From positions 558,001 through 622,000 of the forward strand of contig NZ_FQVX01000002.1 of assembly GCF_900129495.1 (NCBI RefSeq): DNA of 64,000 nt, written 5' to 3'. The position numbers and the translations under genes are program-made. Shown here piece by piece: positions 16,424 through 24,306 of this stretch (position 1 is its first letter; every line of letters starts with the position of its first letter). The notes beneath the pieces are model-generated. The model saw only the letters and a list, made by a program, of their open reading frames with translations. It was not told the origin of the DNA and made no database searches. This DNA comes from Geodermatophilus nigrescens (GTDB taxonomy: Bacteria > Actinomycetota > Actinomycetes > Mycobacteriales > Geodermatophilaceae).

Positions 16424-17524
16424 TCAGCGGGGCCGCGACCACTCCGCCACGACGGCGGCGGCGTCGGCCGGGCCGTCGGCGACCGGCGCGGCGGGACCGG
16501 GCGGCGTGCGCGAGAAGCGCGGGGCGGGCGCCGCCTGCACCACCCCGCCGACCTCGGTGAACGTGCCGCGGGCGGCCAGGTGCGGGTGCGCCGGCGCCTC
16601 GCCCGGCTCGAGCACCGGGGTGACGCAGGCGTCGGTGCCCTCGAACACCCGCTCCCAGTGCTCCCGCGGTTCCGCCGCGAAGGCGCGGGTGAACTCCTCG
16701 CGCAGCCGCTGCCAGCCGCCGGGATCCATCTGCGCCGGCAGGCCCGCGTCCGCGAGGCCGAGGCCCGCGAGCAGCTGGGCGTAGAACTGCGGCTCCAGCG
16801 CCCCGACCGCGACGAACCGGCCGTCGGCGCAGGGGTAGACGTCGTAGAAGGGCGCGCCGCCGTCGAGCAGGTTGGTGCCGGGCCGGTCGGACCACACGCC
16901 CATGCCGCGCATCGACCACATGAGCTGCGAGACCAGCGCGACGCCGTCGACCATCGCGGCGTCGACCACCTGCCCGCAGCCCGACACGGTCCGCTCGTGC
17001 AGCGCCGACAGGATGCCGACCAGCAGCAGCATCGAGCCGCCGGCGTAGTCGGCGACGAGGTTCAGCGGCGCCCGCGGCGTCTCGCCCGGGTGACCGAGGG
17101 CCGCCAGCGTGCCGGTGAGCGACAGGTAGTTGACGTCGTGCCCGGCCCGCTGCGCCCACGGCCCGTCCTGACCCCAGCCGGTCATCCGCGCGTAGACCAG
17201 CCCGGGGTTGCGCTCGTGGCAGGCGTCGGGGCCGAGGCCGAGGCGCTCGGCGACGCCGGGCCGGAAGACGTCGACGAGCACGTCGGCGTGCGCGGCGAGG
17301 GAGAGCACGAGCTCGCGGCCTTCGTCGGTCTTGACGTCGGCGGCGACCGGGCGCCGGCCGCGCATCACGACGTCGCGGCCGCCCTCGGACATCCGCAGAC
17401 CGCCGGCGGGCCGCTCCACCCGGACGACGTCGGCGCCGAGGTCGGCGAGCACCATCGCCGCGTGCGGGCCGGGGCCGATGCCGCCGAGCTCGACCACGCG
17501 CAGGCCCGCGAGCGGGCCGGTCAC
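16424..17524 (-). CDS. Alpha-methylacyl-CoA racemase-type CaiB/BaiF protein
   Basis: The 366-residue family III CoA-transferase-fold protein matches the mycobacterial racemase MCR at its active-site landmarks: histidine in GHDVNYLSL, aspartate in [10 protein letters not shown], glutamate in [15 protein letters not shown] and human AMACR epimerise the 2-methyl centre of branched acyl-CoAs, needed before beta-oxidation of branched fatty acids and sterol side chains. GTG 17524 overlaps the stop of the dienelactone hydrolase gene (GTGA), so the two are translationally coupled. Together with the crotonase downstream it forms an acyl-CoA catabolic operon. Substrate not known; racemase is favoured over CoA-transferase because of the three residues. 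Confidence 0.9.
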   Translation of the reverse strand: MTGPLAGLRVVELGGIGPGPHAAMVLADLGADVVRVERPAGGLRMSEGGRDVVMRGRRPVAADVKTDEGRELVLSLAAHADVLVDVFRPGVAERLGLGPDACHERNPGLVYARMTGWGQDGPWAQRAGHDVNYLSLTGTLAALGHPGETPRAPLNLVADYAGGSMLLLVGILSALHERTVSGCGQVVDAAMVDGVALVSQLMWSMRGMGVWSDRPGTNLLDGGAPFYDVYPCADGRFVAVGALEPQFYAQLLAGLGLADAGLPAQMDPGGWQRLREEFTRAFAAEPREHWERVFEGTDACVTPVLEPGEAPAHPHLAARGTFTEVGGVVQAAPAPRFSRTPPGPAAPVADGPADAAAVVAEWSRPR

Positions 17525-18237
17525 GCCGCGCTCCGTAGGTGTCGGTCGAGGAAGCGCAGGATGCGGCCCCAGGCGTCCTCGGCCGAGGGCTGGTGGTAGC
17601 CGACGCCGACGACCTTCTCCAGCGCGGTGAACGGCCCCGCGTTGTGGTGGTTCAGGAAGGAGTGCCCGGCGCCGGGGTACTCGTGCACGTCGTGCGGGAC
17701 GCCCGCATCGGTGAGGATCCGCTCCAGCCGGGCGGCGGTGCCCCGCAGCGCGACGTCGCGCCGGCCGTAGCTGGCGACGACCGGGCAGGCGCCGGCGAGC
17801 ACCCGCTCGGCGTCCTTCGGCAGGAAGCCGTAGTTGGGCGCGGCGACGTCGAAGCCGCGGGTGGCGCCCATGAGCGCGAAGCCGCCGCCCATGCAGAAAC
17901 CGAGCACCCCGATCCGGCCGGTGCAGTCGTCGCGGTCGGCGAGGAAGCGGCGGGCGGCCTCGAGGTCGCCGAACGCCGGGCCCTGCCCGCTGTTCAGCGC
18001 GCGGAACGTCGAGCGCAGGCAGCGGCGCTTCCCGCCGGCGCTGAACAGGTCGGGGGCGACCGCGAGGTAGCCCGCGGCGGCGAGCCGGTCCGCGTGCTGG
18101 CGGACGTCGTCGGTGAGCCCGAAGACCTCGTGCACGACCACGACGCCCGGCCAGGGCCCCTCCCCCACCGGCGGGACGGCGAGGTGCGCGGACAGCTGCG
18201 GCGTGCTGACGCCGCCGGGGACGACGGTGCTGGGCAG
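17521..18237 (-). CDS. Dienelactone hydrolase family protein, probable CTG start
   Basis: An alpha/beta hydrolase with a cysteine nucleophile: [13 protein letters not shown] holds the Cys, YGRRD the acid and GAGHSFLNH the His, and the early [10 protein letters not shown] strand is typical. Known enzymes open dienelactones or other lactones and esters. No in-frame ATG, GTG or TTG lies close to the fold start. A CTG at 18237 follows GGGAGG at 5 bases and gives 238 residues, normal for the family; the nearest GTG (18306) would add 23 residues without similarity. A minus-strand TAGCGT box lies about 40 bases upstream. First gene of the operon with the CoA racemase and crotonase. Start site uncertain. 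Confidence 0.85.
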   Translation of the reverse strand: MPSTVVPGGVSTPQLSAHLAVPPVGEGPWPGVVVVHEVFGLTDDVRQHADRLAAAGYLAVAPDLFSAGGKRRCLRSTFRALNSGQGPAFGDLEAARRFLADRDDCTGRIGVLGFCMGGGFALMGATRGFDVAAPNYGFLPKDAERVLAGACPVVASYGRRDVALRGTAARLERILTDAGVPHDVHEYPGAGHSFLNHHNAGPFTALEKVVGVGYHQPSAEDAWGRILRFLDRHLRSAA

Positions 18238-18490
18238 GACGGCCTCCCGGGTCGCGGACGGTGCGGCGCGGCCGACGCTAGCGCCGCGGTGTGACCGCCG
18301 TCCCACCGGGCCGGGTGACGCGCGGATCACGCCCGGGGGGCTGGCGCGGACGGTCCTCGAGGAGGACAGTTGGAGATGCAGACCCAGCAGGTCGGAGCCG
18401 GTTTCCTGTGACCGGGACGACACCGCGGGGCCCGCCGGCAACGGCCGGGAGCGACCGTCGCCGTCGACCGTCGCACGAGGAGGACCCGTC

Positions 18491-18634
18491 ATGACCCGCC
18501 TGCGCTCCGCCCTGGACTCCGCCCGCGCCACCCGCGCCCGTCGCCGTGACGACCGCGAGATCGCCCGCGCCCTGGCCTCCGCCCCGACGCTGGAGTCGGC
18601 GCACGAGATCGCCGCGCTGGCCGCGCGCCGCTGA
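18491..18634 (+). CDS. Small basic protein of unknown function
   Basis: A 47-residue frame from ATG 18491 to TGA 18634 with GAGGAGG at good spacing. The product is Arg/Ala-rich and highly helical (alternating RxxR and AxxA patterns, ending [11 protein letters not shown]), with no membrane segment. I do not recognise a named family. The strong ribosome site, the compact length and a hairpin terminator 46 bases downstream support a real gene, although such short frames arise by chance in GC-rich DNA. Confidence 0.6.
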   Translation: MTRLRSALDSARATRARRRDDREIARALASAPTLESAHEIAALAARR

Positions 18635-18680
18635 GCCCCCGCCACTGAGCACGGCCGGCCCCGCGCCGGCCGCTCCCCAC

Positions 18681-18708
18681 GACCCCTCGGCCCTCCGGCC
18701 GGGGGGTC
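18681..18708. terminator. Hairpin terminator
   Basis: GACCCCTCGGCC and GGCCGGGGGGTC pair around a CTCC loop with one mismatch. It lies after the small gene at 18491 and before the mftD promoter, insulating the two units. No T tract follows. Confidence 0.65.
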
Positions 18709-18748
18709 GCGTCGTCCTGGGGTGTGGCCTGCGCGACATCCGCGGCGC

Positions 18749-18770
18749 TAGGGTGGCACTCAGTGCCACC
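18749..18770 (+). promoter_or_regulatory. mftD promoter -10 box with overlapping perfect palindrome
   Basis: TAGGGT (18749-18754) is a good actinobacterial -10. It overlaps GGTGGCACTCAGTGCCACC at 18752-18770, a perfect palindrome of two 9-base arms around one C. The expected start of transcription falls in the middle of the palindrome, so a bound dimer would block initiation. The size fits TetR-family operators; MftR, the usual regulator of mycofactocin loci, is TetR-type, but no mftR is in this window. The regulator's identity is inference. Confidence 0.8.
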
Positions 18771-18806
18771 GGCGGTGGGTCAGGGGCCGAGCGGACGGAG
18801 ACGACA

Positions 18807-20066
18807 GTGGCGAACGCGTGGTTCGAGACCGTGGCCGAGGCCCAGCGGCGGGCGAAGCGCAGGCTGCCCAAGGGCGTCTACGGCGCCCTGGTCGCCGGCT
18901 CCGAGAAGGGCCTGACCGTCGACGACAACCTGCGGGCCTTCGACGAGCTCGGCTTCGCCCCGCACACCGCGGGCCTCGCCAACGCCCGGCAGATGACCAC
19001 CACCGTCATGGGCCAGGAGGTCTCCATGCCGGTGCTGATCAGCCCCACCGGCGTGCAGGCGGTGCACCCCGACGGCGAGGTCGCCGTCGCCCGCGCCGCC
19101 GCTGCCCGCGGCGTGGCCATGGGCCTGTCGTCGATGGCCAGCAAGCCGATGGAGGAGGTCATCGCCGCCAACCCGAAGACCTTCTTCCAGCTCTACTGGG
19201 TCGGCGACCGCGACACCATGGCCGCCAAGGTCGAGCGCGCCCGCCGCGCCGGCGCCGCCGGGCTGATCGCCACCCTCGACTGGTCCTTCGCCTACGGCCG
19301 GGACTGGGGCTCCCCCTTCATCCCCGAGAAGATCGACCTCGAGGCCGTCCGCCGCTACGCCCCGCAGGTGGCGCTCCGGCCGCGCTGGCTGCTGCAGTTC
19401 GCCCGCACGATGAAGCTGCCCGACCTCAGCGTGCCGAACATGGTCGGCGACCCCTCGGAGACCCCGCCGACCTTCTTCGGCGCCTACGGCGCGTGGATGC
19501 AGTCGCCCATGCCCACGTGGGAGGACGTCGCCTGGCTGCGCGAGCTGTGGGGCAGCGACAAGCCGTTCATGCTCAAGGGCGTCATGCGCGTCGACGACGC
19601 CAAGCGGGCCGTGGACGCCGGCGTCACCGCCATCTCGGTGTCCAACCACGGCGGCAACAACCTCGACGGCACCCCGGCCTCCATCCGCGCCCTCCCGGCG
19701 ATCGCCGAGGCCGTCGGCGACCAGGTCGAGGTCCTGCTCGACGGCGGCATCCGGCGCGGCTCCGACGTCGCCAAGTCCCTGGCCCTGGGCGCCAAGGCCG
19801 TGATGATCGGCCGCGCCTACCTGTGGGGCCTGGCGGCCAACGGGCAGGCCGGCGTCGAGAACGTCCTCGACCTGCTCCGCGACGGCCTCGGCTCGGCGCT
19901 CACCGGCCTGGCCCGCGAGTCCGCCGCCGACCTGTCCCGCGACGACGTCGTCGTCCCGCCCGGCTTCGAGCGGCGCCTCGGCGTCCCCGGCGACGACGCG
20001 CCGGTCACGACCGCCCCGGCGGCGCCGAAGGCCCCCGCCCGCCCGCGCCGCCCGAAGAGCGCCTGA
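18807..20066 (+). CDS. mftD: Pre-mycofactocin synthase (MftD), FMN alpha-hydroxy-acid-oxidase family
   Basis: The 419-residue product closely follows mycobacterial MftD (Rv0694) as I remember it: AWFETVAEAQRRAKRRLPK at the start, TTTVMGQEVSMPVLISPTG, MGLSSMASKPMEEVIAANP, and the FMN-site blocks SNHGGNNLDGTPASIRALP and LDGGIRRGSDV. MftD oxidises the AHDP core, cut from the MftA peptide, to the redox-active pre-mycofactocin. GTG 18807 follows CGGAG. The C-terminus has an extra Ala/Pro/Lys-rich tail of about 25 residues. No mftA, B, C, E, F or G lies in this window, so the gene is either split off from its cluster or a lactate-dehydrogenase-like paralogue with another job. Confidence 0.8.
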   Translation: MANAWFETVAEAQRRAKRRLPKGVYGALVAGSEKGLTVDDNLRAFDELGFAPHTAGLANARQMTTTVMGQEVSMPVLISPTGVQAVHPDGEVAVARAAAARGVAMGLSSMASKPMEEVIAANPKTFFQLYWVGDRDTMAAKVERARRAGAAGLIATLDWSFAYGRDWGSPFIPEKIDLEAVRRYAPQVALRPRWLLQFARTMKLPDLSVPNMVGDPSETPPTFFGAYGAWMQSPMPTWEDVAWLRELWGSDKPFMLKGVMRVDDAKRAVDAGVTAISVSNHGGNNLDGTPASIRALPAIAEAVGDQVEVLLDGGIRRGSDVAKSLALGAKAVMIGRAYLWGLAANGQAGVENVLDLLRDGLGSALTGLARESAADLSRDDVVVPPGFERRLGVPGDDAPVTTAPAAPKAPARPRRPKSA

Positions 20067-20073
20067 GCCCGGG

Positions 20074-20106
20074 TCCGGGGCCGCTGCCACGTCGCGCGGC
20101 CCCGGA
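20074..20106 (+). terminator. Terminator after mftD
   Basis: Perfect 11-base arms TCCGGGGCCGC (20074-20084) and GCGGCCCCGGA (20096-20106) lie 8 bases after the mftD stop. There is no T tract. It also precedes the promoter of the next gene. Confidence 0.75.
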
Positions 20107-20112
20107 TCCGAC

Positions 20113-20142
20113 CTGGTCGGGGCCTGTCCGGCCGCCTACGCT
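20113..20142 (+). promoter_or_regulatory. Leaderless promoter of the first BTAD-AAA regulator
   Basis: CTGGTC (20113-20118) and TACGCT (20137-20142) are 18 bases apart. The ATG lies 9 bases after the -10, so transcription probably begins 2-4 bases before the start codon. The same spacing is found before the paralogue at 24307. Confidence 0.6.
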
Positions 20143-20151
20143 GCGCCCGTC

Positions 20152-23100
20152 ATGAGCGGCGAGACGGGGCGGGTCCGGTTCCGGGTCCTCGGCTCCGTCG
20201 GCGCCGACCGCGACGGCGCCCCGCTGGACCTCGGCGGCCGCCGGCAGCGCTCCGTCGTCGCCCGGCTGCTGGTCGCGGGCGGGCGGATGGTGCCCGCCGA
20301 ACTGCTGGTCGCCGACCTCTGGCAGGGCGCCTCCCCCGCCGACGCGACGGGCGCGCTGCAGGCGCACGTCAGTCACCTGCGCCGGGTCCTCGAGCCGGGC
20401 CGGGCGCCCCGCACCCCCGCGCGGCTGCTGGTCACGGTGCCGCCGGGCTACGCGATCCGGGCCGAGGGCGACGCGACCGACGTCGGCGAGGCCACCCGGC
20501 TGCTCGACGAGGGCGACCGCCTCCTGGAGGCCGACCCGGCGGCCGCGCGGCAGCGCTACACCGCGGCCATCGACCTGTGGCGCGGGCCGGCCTACGCCGA
20601 GTACGCCGACGAGCCGTGGGCCGCGCCCGAGGCCGCCCGGCTGGACGAGCTGCGGCTGACCGCCGTCGAGCGCCGCGCGGCCGCCGCCCTCGCCGCCCCC
20701 GGCGGCCGGGATGCGCTGCCCCAGCTGCGCGCGCACGTCGCGGAGCACCCGATGCGCGAGGAGGGCTGGCGACTGCTGGCGCTCGGCCTCTACCGCGCCG
20801 GACGGCAGGGCGAGGCGCTCGCCGCGCTGCGGGACGTGCGCGCCCGGCTCGCCGACGAGCTCGGCGTCGACCCCGGGCCGGCGCTGCGGGCGCTGGAGGA
20901 CGACGTCCTGGCGCAGGCGCCGCACCTGCTGCCCGTCCGCGCGCCCGCCCCCGCCGCCGGCCGCCCGGTGCCCGTGGCCGCCGCGGGACCGCCGCGCCCG
21001 GTGGGCCGCGACGCCGAGCTCGCCGCCCTGGAGGCCGCCGCGGACCGGGCGGCCGGGGGCCGGCTGGAGGTGGCGCTGCTCGCCGGGGAGGCCGGCAGCG
21101 GCAAGACGACGGTGCTGGACTCGCTGCGCGCCATCCTCGCCGCCCGTGGCTGGACGACGCTCGCCGTGTCCTGCCCCGAGACCGACGGCGCCCCGCCCGG
21201 CTGGCCGTGGGCCGAGGCGCTGCGCGCGCTGGCCGCGACATGCCCGTCGGAGGACCCCGCCCCGCTGGCGGCGCTGCTCACGGACGACGCGCCGGCCCCG
21301 GCCGGCGGCGACCCCGCCGGCGACCGGTTCCGGCTGCACCGCGCCGTCGCCGCCTGGCTCGCGCGGGCAGCCGCCACCGCGCCCCTGCTGGTCACCGTCG
21401 ACGACATGCACCGCGCCGACCGGGAGACCACCGCCCTGCTGCTCGACGTGCTGCCCGCCCTGGCCGGCTCGCCGGTGCTGCTGGTCGCCGGGCACCGCCC
21501 CGAGGAGAGCGCCGCGCTGGCCGACGTCCTCGCCGCGCTCGCCCGCCGCTCCCCGGAGGCGCTGCGGCTGCGCGGCCTGGACCGCGACGCCGTCGACGCC
21601 CTCGTGGCCCGCTGGTCGATCACGCCCGTCGACGGCCGCACGCGCGCCGCGATCGCCGAGCGCGCCGACGGCAACCCGTTCCACGTCCGCGAGCTGGTCC
21701 GGCTGGTGGGCGGCGGCGCCGAGGTGGCCGCGGTGCCGGGCAGCGTGCGTGACGTCGTCCGCCACCGGCTCGCCGCGCTGCCCGCCCGCACCGGCACCCT
21801 GCTGCGGCTGGCCGCGGTGATCGGCCGCGACGTCGACGCGGAGGTCCTCCTGGCCGCGGCCGGGGAGAACGACGAGGAGGCGCTGGTCGAGGCGCTGGAG
21901 GCGGCGCTGGTCAGCGGCCTGCTCGTGGAGCCCGGACCGGGGCGGCTGCGCTTCGTGCACGCCCTCGTGCGCGACACCCTCTACGAAGACCTCTCCTCCC
22001 TGCGCCGCACCCGGCTTCACGGCCGGGTGGCCGCCGTCCTCGAGCGGCTGCGCCCCGACGACGTGACAGCGCTCGCCCACCACGCGGCCGCGGCCGGGCC
22101 CGGGTCGGCCGCGGCGGCGGCCCGATGGTCGGAGGCGGCGGCGGAGCTGGCGCAGCGGCGGTTCGCGCACGCCGACGCCGCGGTCATGTGGGGCCGGGCG
22201 GCAGACGCCACGGCCACCGCCCGGCCCGGCGACGGCGCGGAGCTCGCCCGTCTGCTGGCCGCGCAGGCCGCGGCCACCGCGCTGGCCGGCGCCGTCGGGC
22301 CGGCGCGGGCCCTGCGGGCACGGGCGCTGGCGGCGCTGCCCGACGACGCGCCCGCCCCGCTGACCGCCGCGGTCCTGCTGTCCTCCGACGTCCCCACCTT
22401 CTGGAACCCGCGGGTGGACCCCGTCGACGACCGGTTCCTCGCGCGCACCGAGGCGCTGGCCGCCTCCCTCTCCGACGACGACCCGCTGCGGCCCCGTCTG
22501 CTGGCGCTGCTGGCCACCGAGCTGGAGGAGCGCCTCGACGAGCGCGCCGCGCCGGTGTCGCGCGCGGCCGTGGAGGCGGCCCGCCGCGCCGGGGACCCGG
22601 TGGCGCGGGCGCACGCGCTGGCCGCCCGCGCCGTCCACACCCACCGCGACTCCGCGCCCGACGAGCGCGCCGCGCTGGGCACCGAACTGCTCGACCTGGC
22701 CCGCGGACACGGCCTCGGCGTCTTCGAGGCGGTGGCCCGGCTGGTGCTGCTGCAGGACGCGTGCGCCCGCTTCGACCTCGCCGCGGCCGACGAGCAGGCC
22801 GCCGCGGCCGAGGAGCTGGCCGGCCGGCACGGGCTGCGGCTGCTGCGCGGGATCGCGCGCGCCTACGGGGGGATGCGGCTGGCCTGCGCGGGCCGCGGCG
22901 CCGACGCCGACCGGGTCTACGGCGACGCCGTCGAGGAGTTGCTGGACGCCGGCTGGTACCGCGACGTCGCGGAGTCGGTGCGGGTGGTCGGCCGGCTCTG
23001 CCTGCACGCCTCCGGCGCCGGCGCGGGCGTGCCGCCGGTGGGCCGCGCCGACGTCGAGCGGGTGCTGTCGGCCGCCCCCGACGACCTGCGGGAGAGCGTG

Positions 23101-23463
23101 GCGCTGGCGCTGGTCCTCGCCGGCGACGCCGAGGGCGCCCGCGCGCTGGGCCCGGCGCTCCCGCGCTACGGCCGCGACCCCTACACCCAGGTGTTCCTCT
23201 ACTTCCGGGGCGTGGTGGGACTGGCGCTGGGCGACCCGGCGCGCACCGCGGAGGCGGAGGCCGGGCTCGCGCCGTGGGCCGCGCGGGTGTGCGCGGCGGA
23301 GTCGGCGTCGGTCGCGCTGGGCCCGACGGCGACGCTGCTGGCGCGGCTGGCCGCCGCGCGCGGCGACGTGGCCGCGGCGGCGGCCCACCAGCGGGTGGCC
23401 GTGGCGGTGGCCACGGCGTCGGGCAACCCCGGCTGGCTGGCCGCCGCCCGCGCCGCGGTCTGA
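20152..23463 (+). CDS. AfsR/SARP-type regulator: OmpR-like HTH, BTAD, AAA ATPase and TPR-like domains (copy 1)
   Basis: The 1103-residue regulator begins with a winged-helix DNA-binding domain (residues about 5-95, ending LLVTVPPGYAIR). A bacterial transcriptional activator domain follows (to about 250: MREEGWRLLALGLYRAGRQGEALAALRDVR), then an AAA_16 ATPase with Walker A GEAGSGKTT at about 312-320 and Walker B LLVTVDDMH. The remaining ~600 residues are a helical repeat rich in Ala and Leu. Such proteins integrate signals and activate nearby genes, often for secondary metabolism or stress. It is convergent with a hemerythrin gene, and the same pair is repeated directly downstream. By eye the first ~92 aligned residues differ from the second copy at about ten positions. 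Confidence 0.9.
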   Translation: MSGETGRVRFRVLGSVGADRDGAPLDLGGRRQRSVVARLLVAGGRMVPAELLVADLWQGASPADATGALQAHVSHLRRVLEPGRAPRTPARLLVTVPPGYAIRAEGDATDVGEATRLLDEGDRLLEADPAAARQRYTAAIDLWRGPAYAEYADEPWAAPEAARLDELRLTAVERRAAAALAAPGGRDALPQLRAHVAEHPMREEGWRLLALGLYRAGRQGEALAALRDVRARLADELGVDPGPALRALEDDVLAQAPHLLPVRAPAPAAGRPVPVAAAGPPRPVGRDAELAALEAAADRAAGGRLEVALLAGEAGSGKTTVLDSLRAILAARGWTTLAVSCPETDGAPPGWPWAEALRALAATCPSEDPAPLAALLTDDAPAPAGGDPAGDRFRLHRAVAAWLARAAATAPLLVTVDDMHRADRETTALLLDVLPALAGSPVLLVAGHRPEESAALADVLAALARRSPEALRLRGLDRDAVDALVARWSITPVDGRTRAAIAERADGNPFHVRELVRLVGGGAEVAAVPGSVRDVVRHRLAALPARTGTLLRLAAVIGRDVDAEVLLAAAGENDEEALVEALEAALVSGLLVEPGPGRLRFVHALVRDTLYEDLSSLRRTRLHGRVAAVLERLRPDDVTALAHHAAAAGPGSAAAAARWSEAAAELAQRRFAHADAAVMWGRAADATATARPGDGAELARLLAAQAAATALAGAVGPARALRARALAALPDDAPAPLTAAVLLSSDVPTFWNPRVDPVDDRFLARTEALAASLSDDDPLRPRLLALLATELEERLDERAAPVSRAAVEAARRAGDPVARAHALAARAVHTHRDSAPDERAALGTELLDLARGHGLGVFEAVARLVLLQDACARFDLAAADEQAAAAEELAGRHGLRLLRGIARAYGGMRLACAGRGADADRVYGDAVEELLDAGWYRDVAESVRVVGRLCLHASGAGAGVPPVGRADVERVLSAAPDDLRESVALALVLAGDAEGARALGPALPRYGRDPYTQVFLYFRGVVGLALGDPARTAEAEAGLAPWAARVCAAESASVALGPTATLLARLAAARGDVAAAAAHQRVAVAVATASGNPGWLAAARAAV

Positions 23464-23464
23464 C

Positions 23465-24166
23465 TCAGGCGCCGCGGACCAGGTCGCGGCGGCGCAGCCA
23501 GCCCGGCTGGACCACGCGCAGCAGCAGGCGCAGCGGCGCCGGCGCCCCGGCGAACAGCTGCGCGCGCTCCTCGCGCGTGCGGCAGGAGTCGACGATCCAC
23601 GGCAGCACGAACACCATGTGCCGCGGGCTCGTCCCCTTCCGGAAGCGCGTCTCCACCCGGGCGAAGTCACCGGCCGAGACGAAGCGACGCATCACCGGGA
23701 ACACCTCGCGCTCCTCCTCCCCGATGTGCTCGTCGAGCTCGTCGGCGAGCTCGGTGAGGACGGCGGCCAGCGGCGCGGCCGAGGCAGGACCGGCCTCCGC
23801 GAATCGGGCCAGCGCCGACCGCGCCCGGTCGAGGACGCCCTGCAGCGCGGTGTGGTCGTCGGAGAGCGGGCCGAGGTCGACGGCGTCGCCGGCCGACGCC
23901 ACGATCACCGGCCACAGGACGTCGTCCTCGCGGGAGTGGTGCACGTGCACCTCGTGCAGCACCGCCTCCCCGAACCGGACGACGGCGCGCTGCCGGTCCG
24001 GCGGGCACGGGTCCCCGGCGGCGATCGCGGTGGCGGCGTCGGCGAGCAGCCGGCAGCCCGAGCGCAGGGCGCGGTGGACGAGGGAGAAGCCGAACAGGTC
24101 GGGCTCGGGGTCGCCGGGACGGCGCGGGGTGACGGGGAAGGGCAGGGCGGGGCTGGTCGAGGTCAT
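23465..24166 (-). CDS. Hemerythrin HHE domain protein (copy 1)
   Basis: The 233-residue protein has the expected di-iron ligands: His in FSLVHRALR, HHSREDDVLWP (H-x3-E), His in SDDHTALQ, and DEHIGEEEREVFP (H-x3-E). Hemerythrin-like proteins bind O2, NO or iron, or sense redox state. The C-terminal ~70 residues after the four-helix bundle (SPRHMVFVLPWIVDSC) are conserved in the second copy and are not part of the bundle. ATG 24166 has no clear ribosome site; an 18-base motif shared with the second copy lies 19 bases upstream. It ends one base after the stop of the regulator gene, convergently. Confidence 0.88.
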   Translation of the reverse strand: MTSTSPALPFPVTPRRPGDPEPDLFGFSLVHRALRSGCRLLADAATAIAAGDPCPPDRQRAVVRFGEAVLHEVHVHHSREDDVLWPVIVASAGDAVDLGPLSDDHTALQGVLDRARSALARFAEAGPASAAPLAAVLTELADELDEHIGEEEREVFPVMRRFVSAGDFARVETRFRKGTSPRHMVFVLPWIVDSCRTREERAQLFAGAPAPLRLLLRVVQPGWLRRRDLVRGA

Positions 24167-24185
24167 GCCGGGACGGTCGCGCCGG

Positions 24186-24203
24186 CCGGTTGGCGGCGAC
24201 TTG
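24186..24203 (-). promoter_or_regulatory. 18-base motif shared by both hemerythrin gene upstream regions
   Basis: CCGGTTGGCGGCGACTTG (plus-strand reading) recurs as CCGGTTGCCGGTGACTTG at 28443-28460 before the second hemerythrin gene, 16 of 18 bases identical. Flanking bases differ more, so the motif seems selected. It may be a promoter element or a binding site for the neighbouring regulators. Confidence 0.55.
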
Positions 24204-24267
24204 TGAGCCGCATGGCACGCCGCGTGACCGGCCCGTGACCCGCGGGTGTGCGCCTCGTCGCAGCGGG

Positions 24268-24297
24268 CTGACCGGCGGCCTGACGGCGGCCTATGCT
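24268..24297 (+). promoter_or_regulatory. Leaderless promoter of the second BTAD-AAA regulator
   Basis: CTGACC (24268-24273) and TATGCT (24292-24297) are 18 bases apart and the ATG lies 9 bases after the -10, the same geometry as for the first copy. The ~120-base region between this gene and hemerythrin copy 1 holds both divergent promoters. Confidence 0.6.
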
Positions 24298-24306
24298 TCC
24301 GCCGCC

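Noticed and set aside
18376..18411. 11-codon frame (starts [11 protein letters not shown]) upstream of the small gene at 18491, considered as a leader peptide or mftA-like precursor
   Set aside because: It lacks a well-spaced ribosome site and the MftA C-terminal motif, and matches no leader family. Frames this short are expected by chance.
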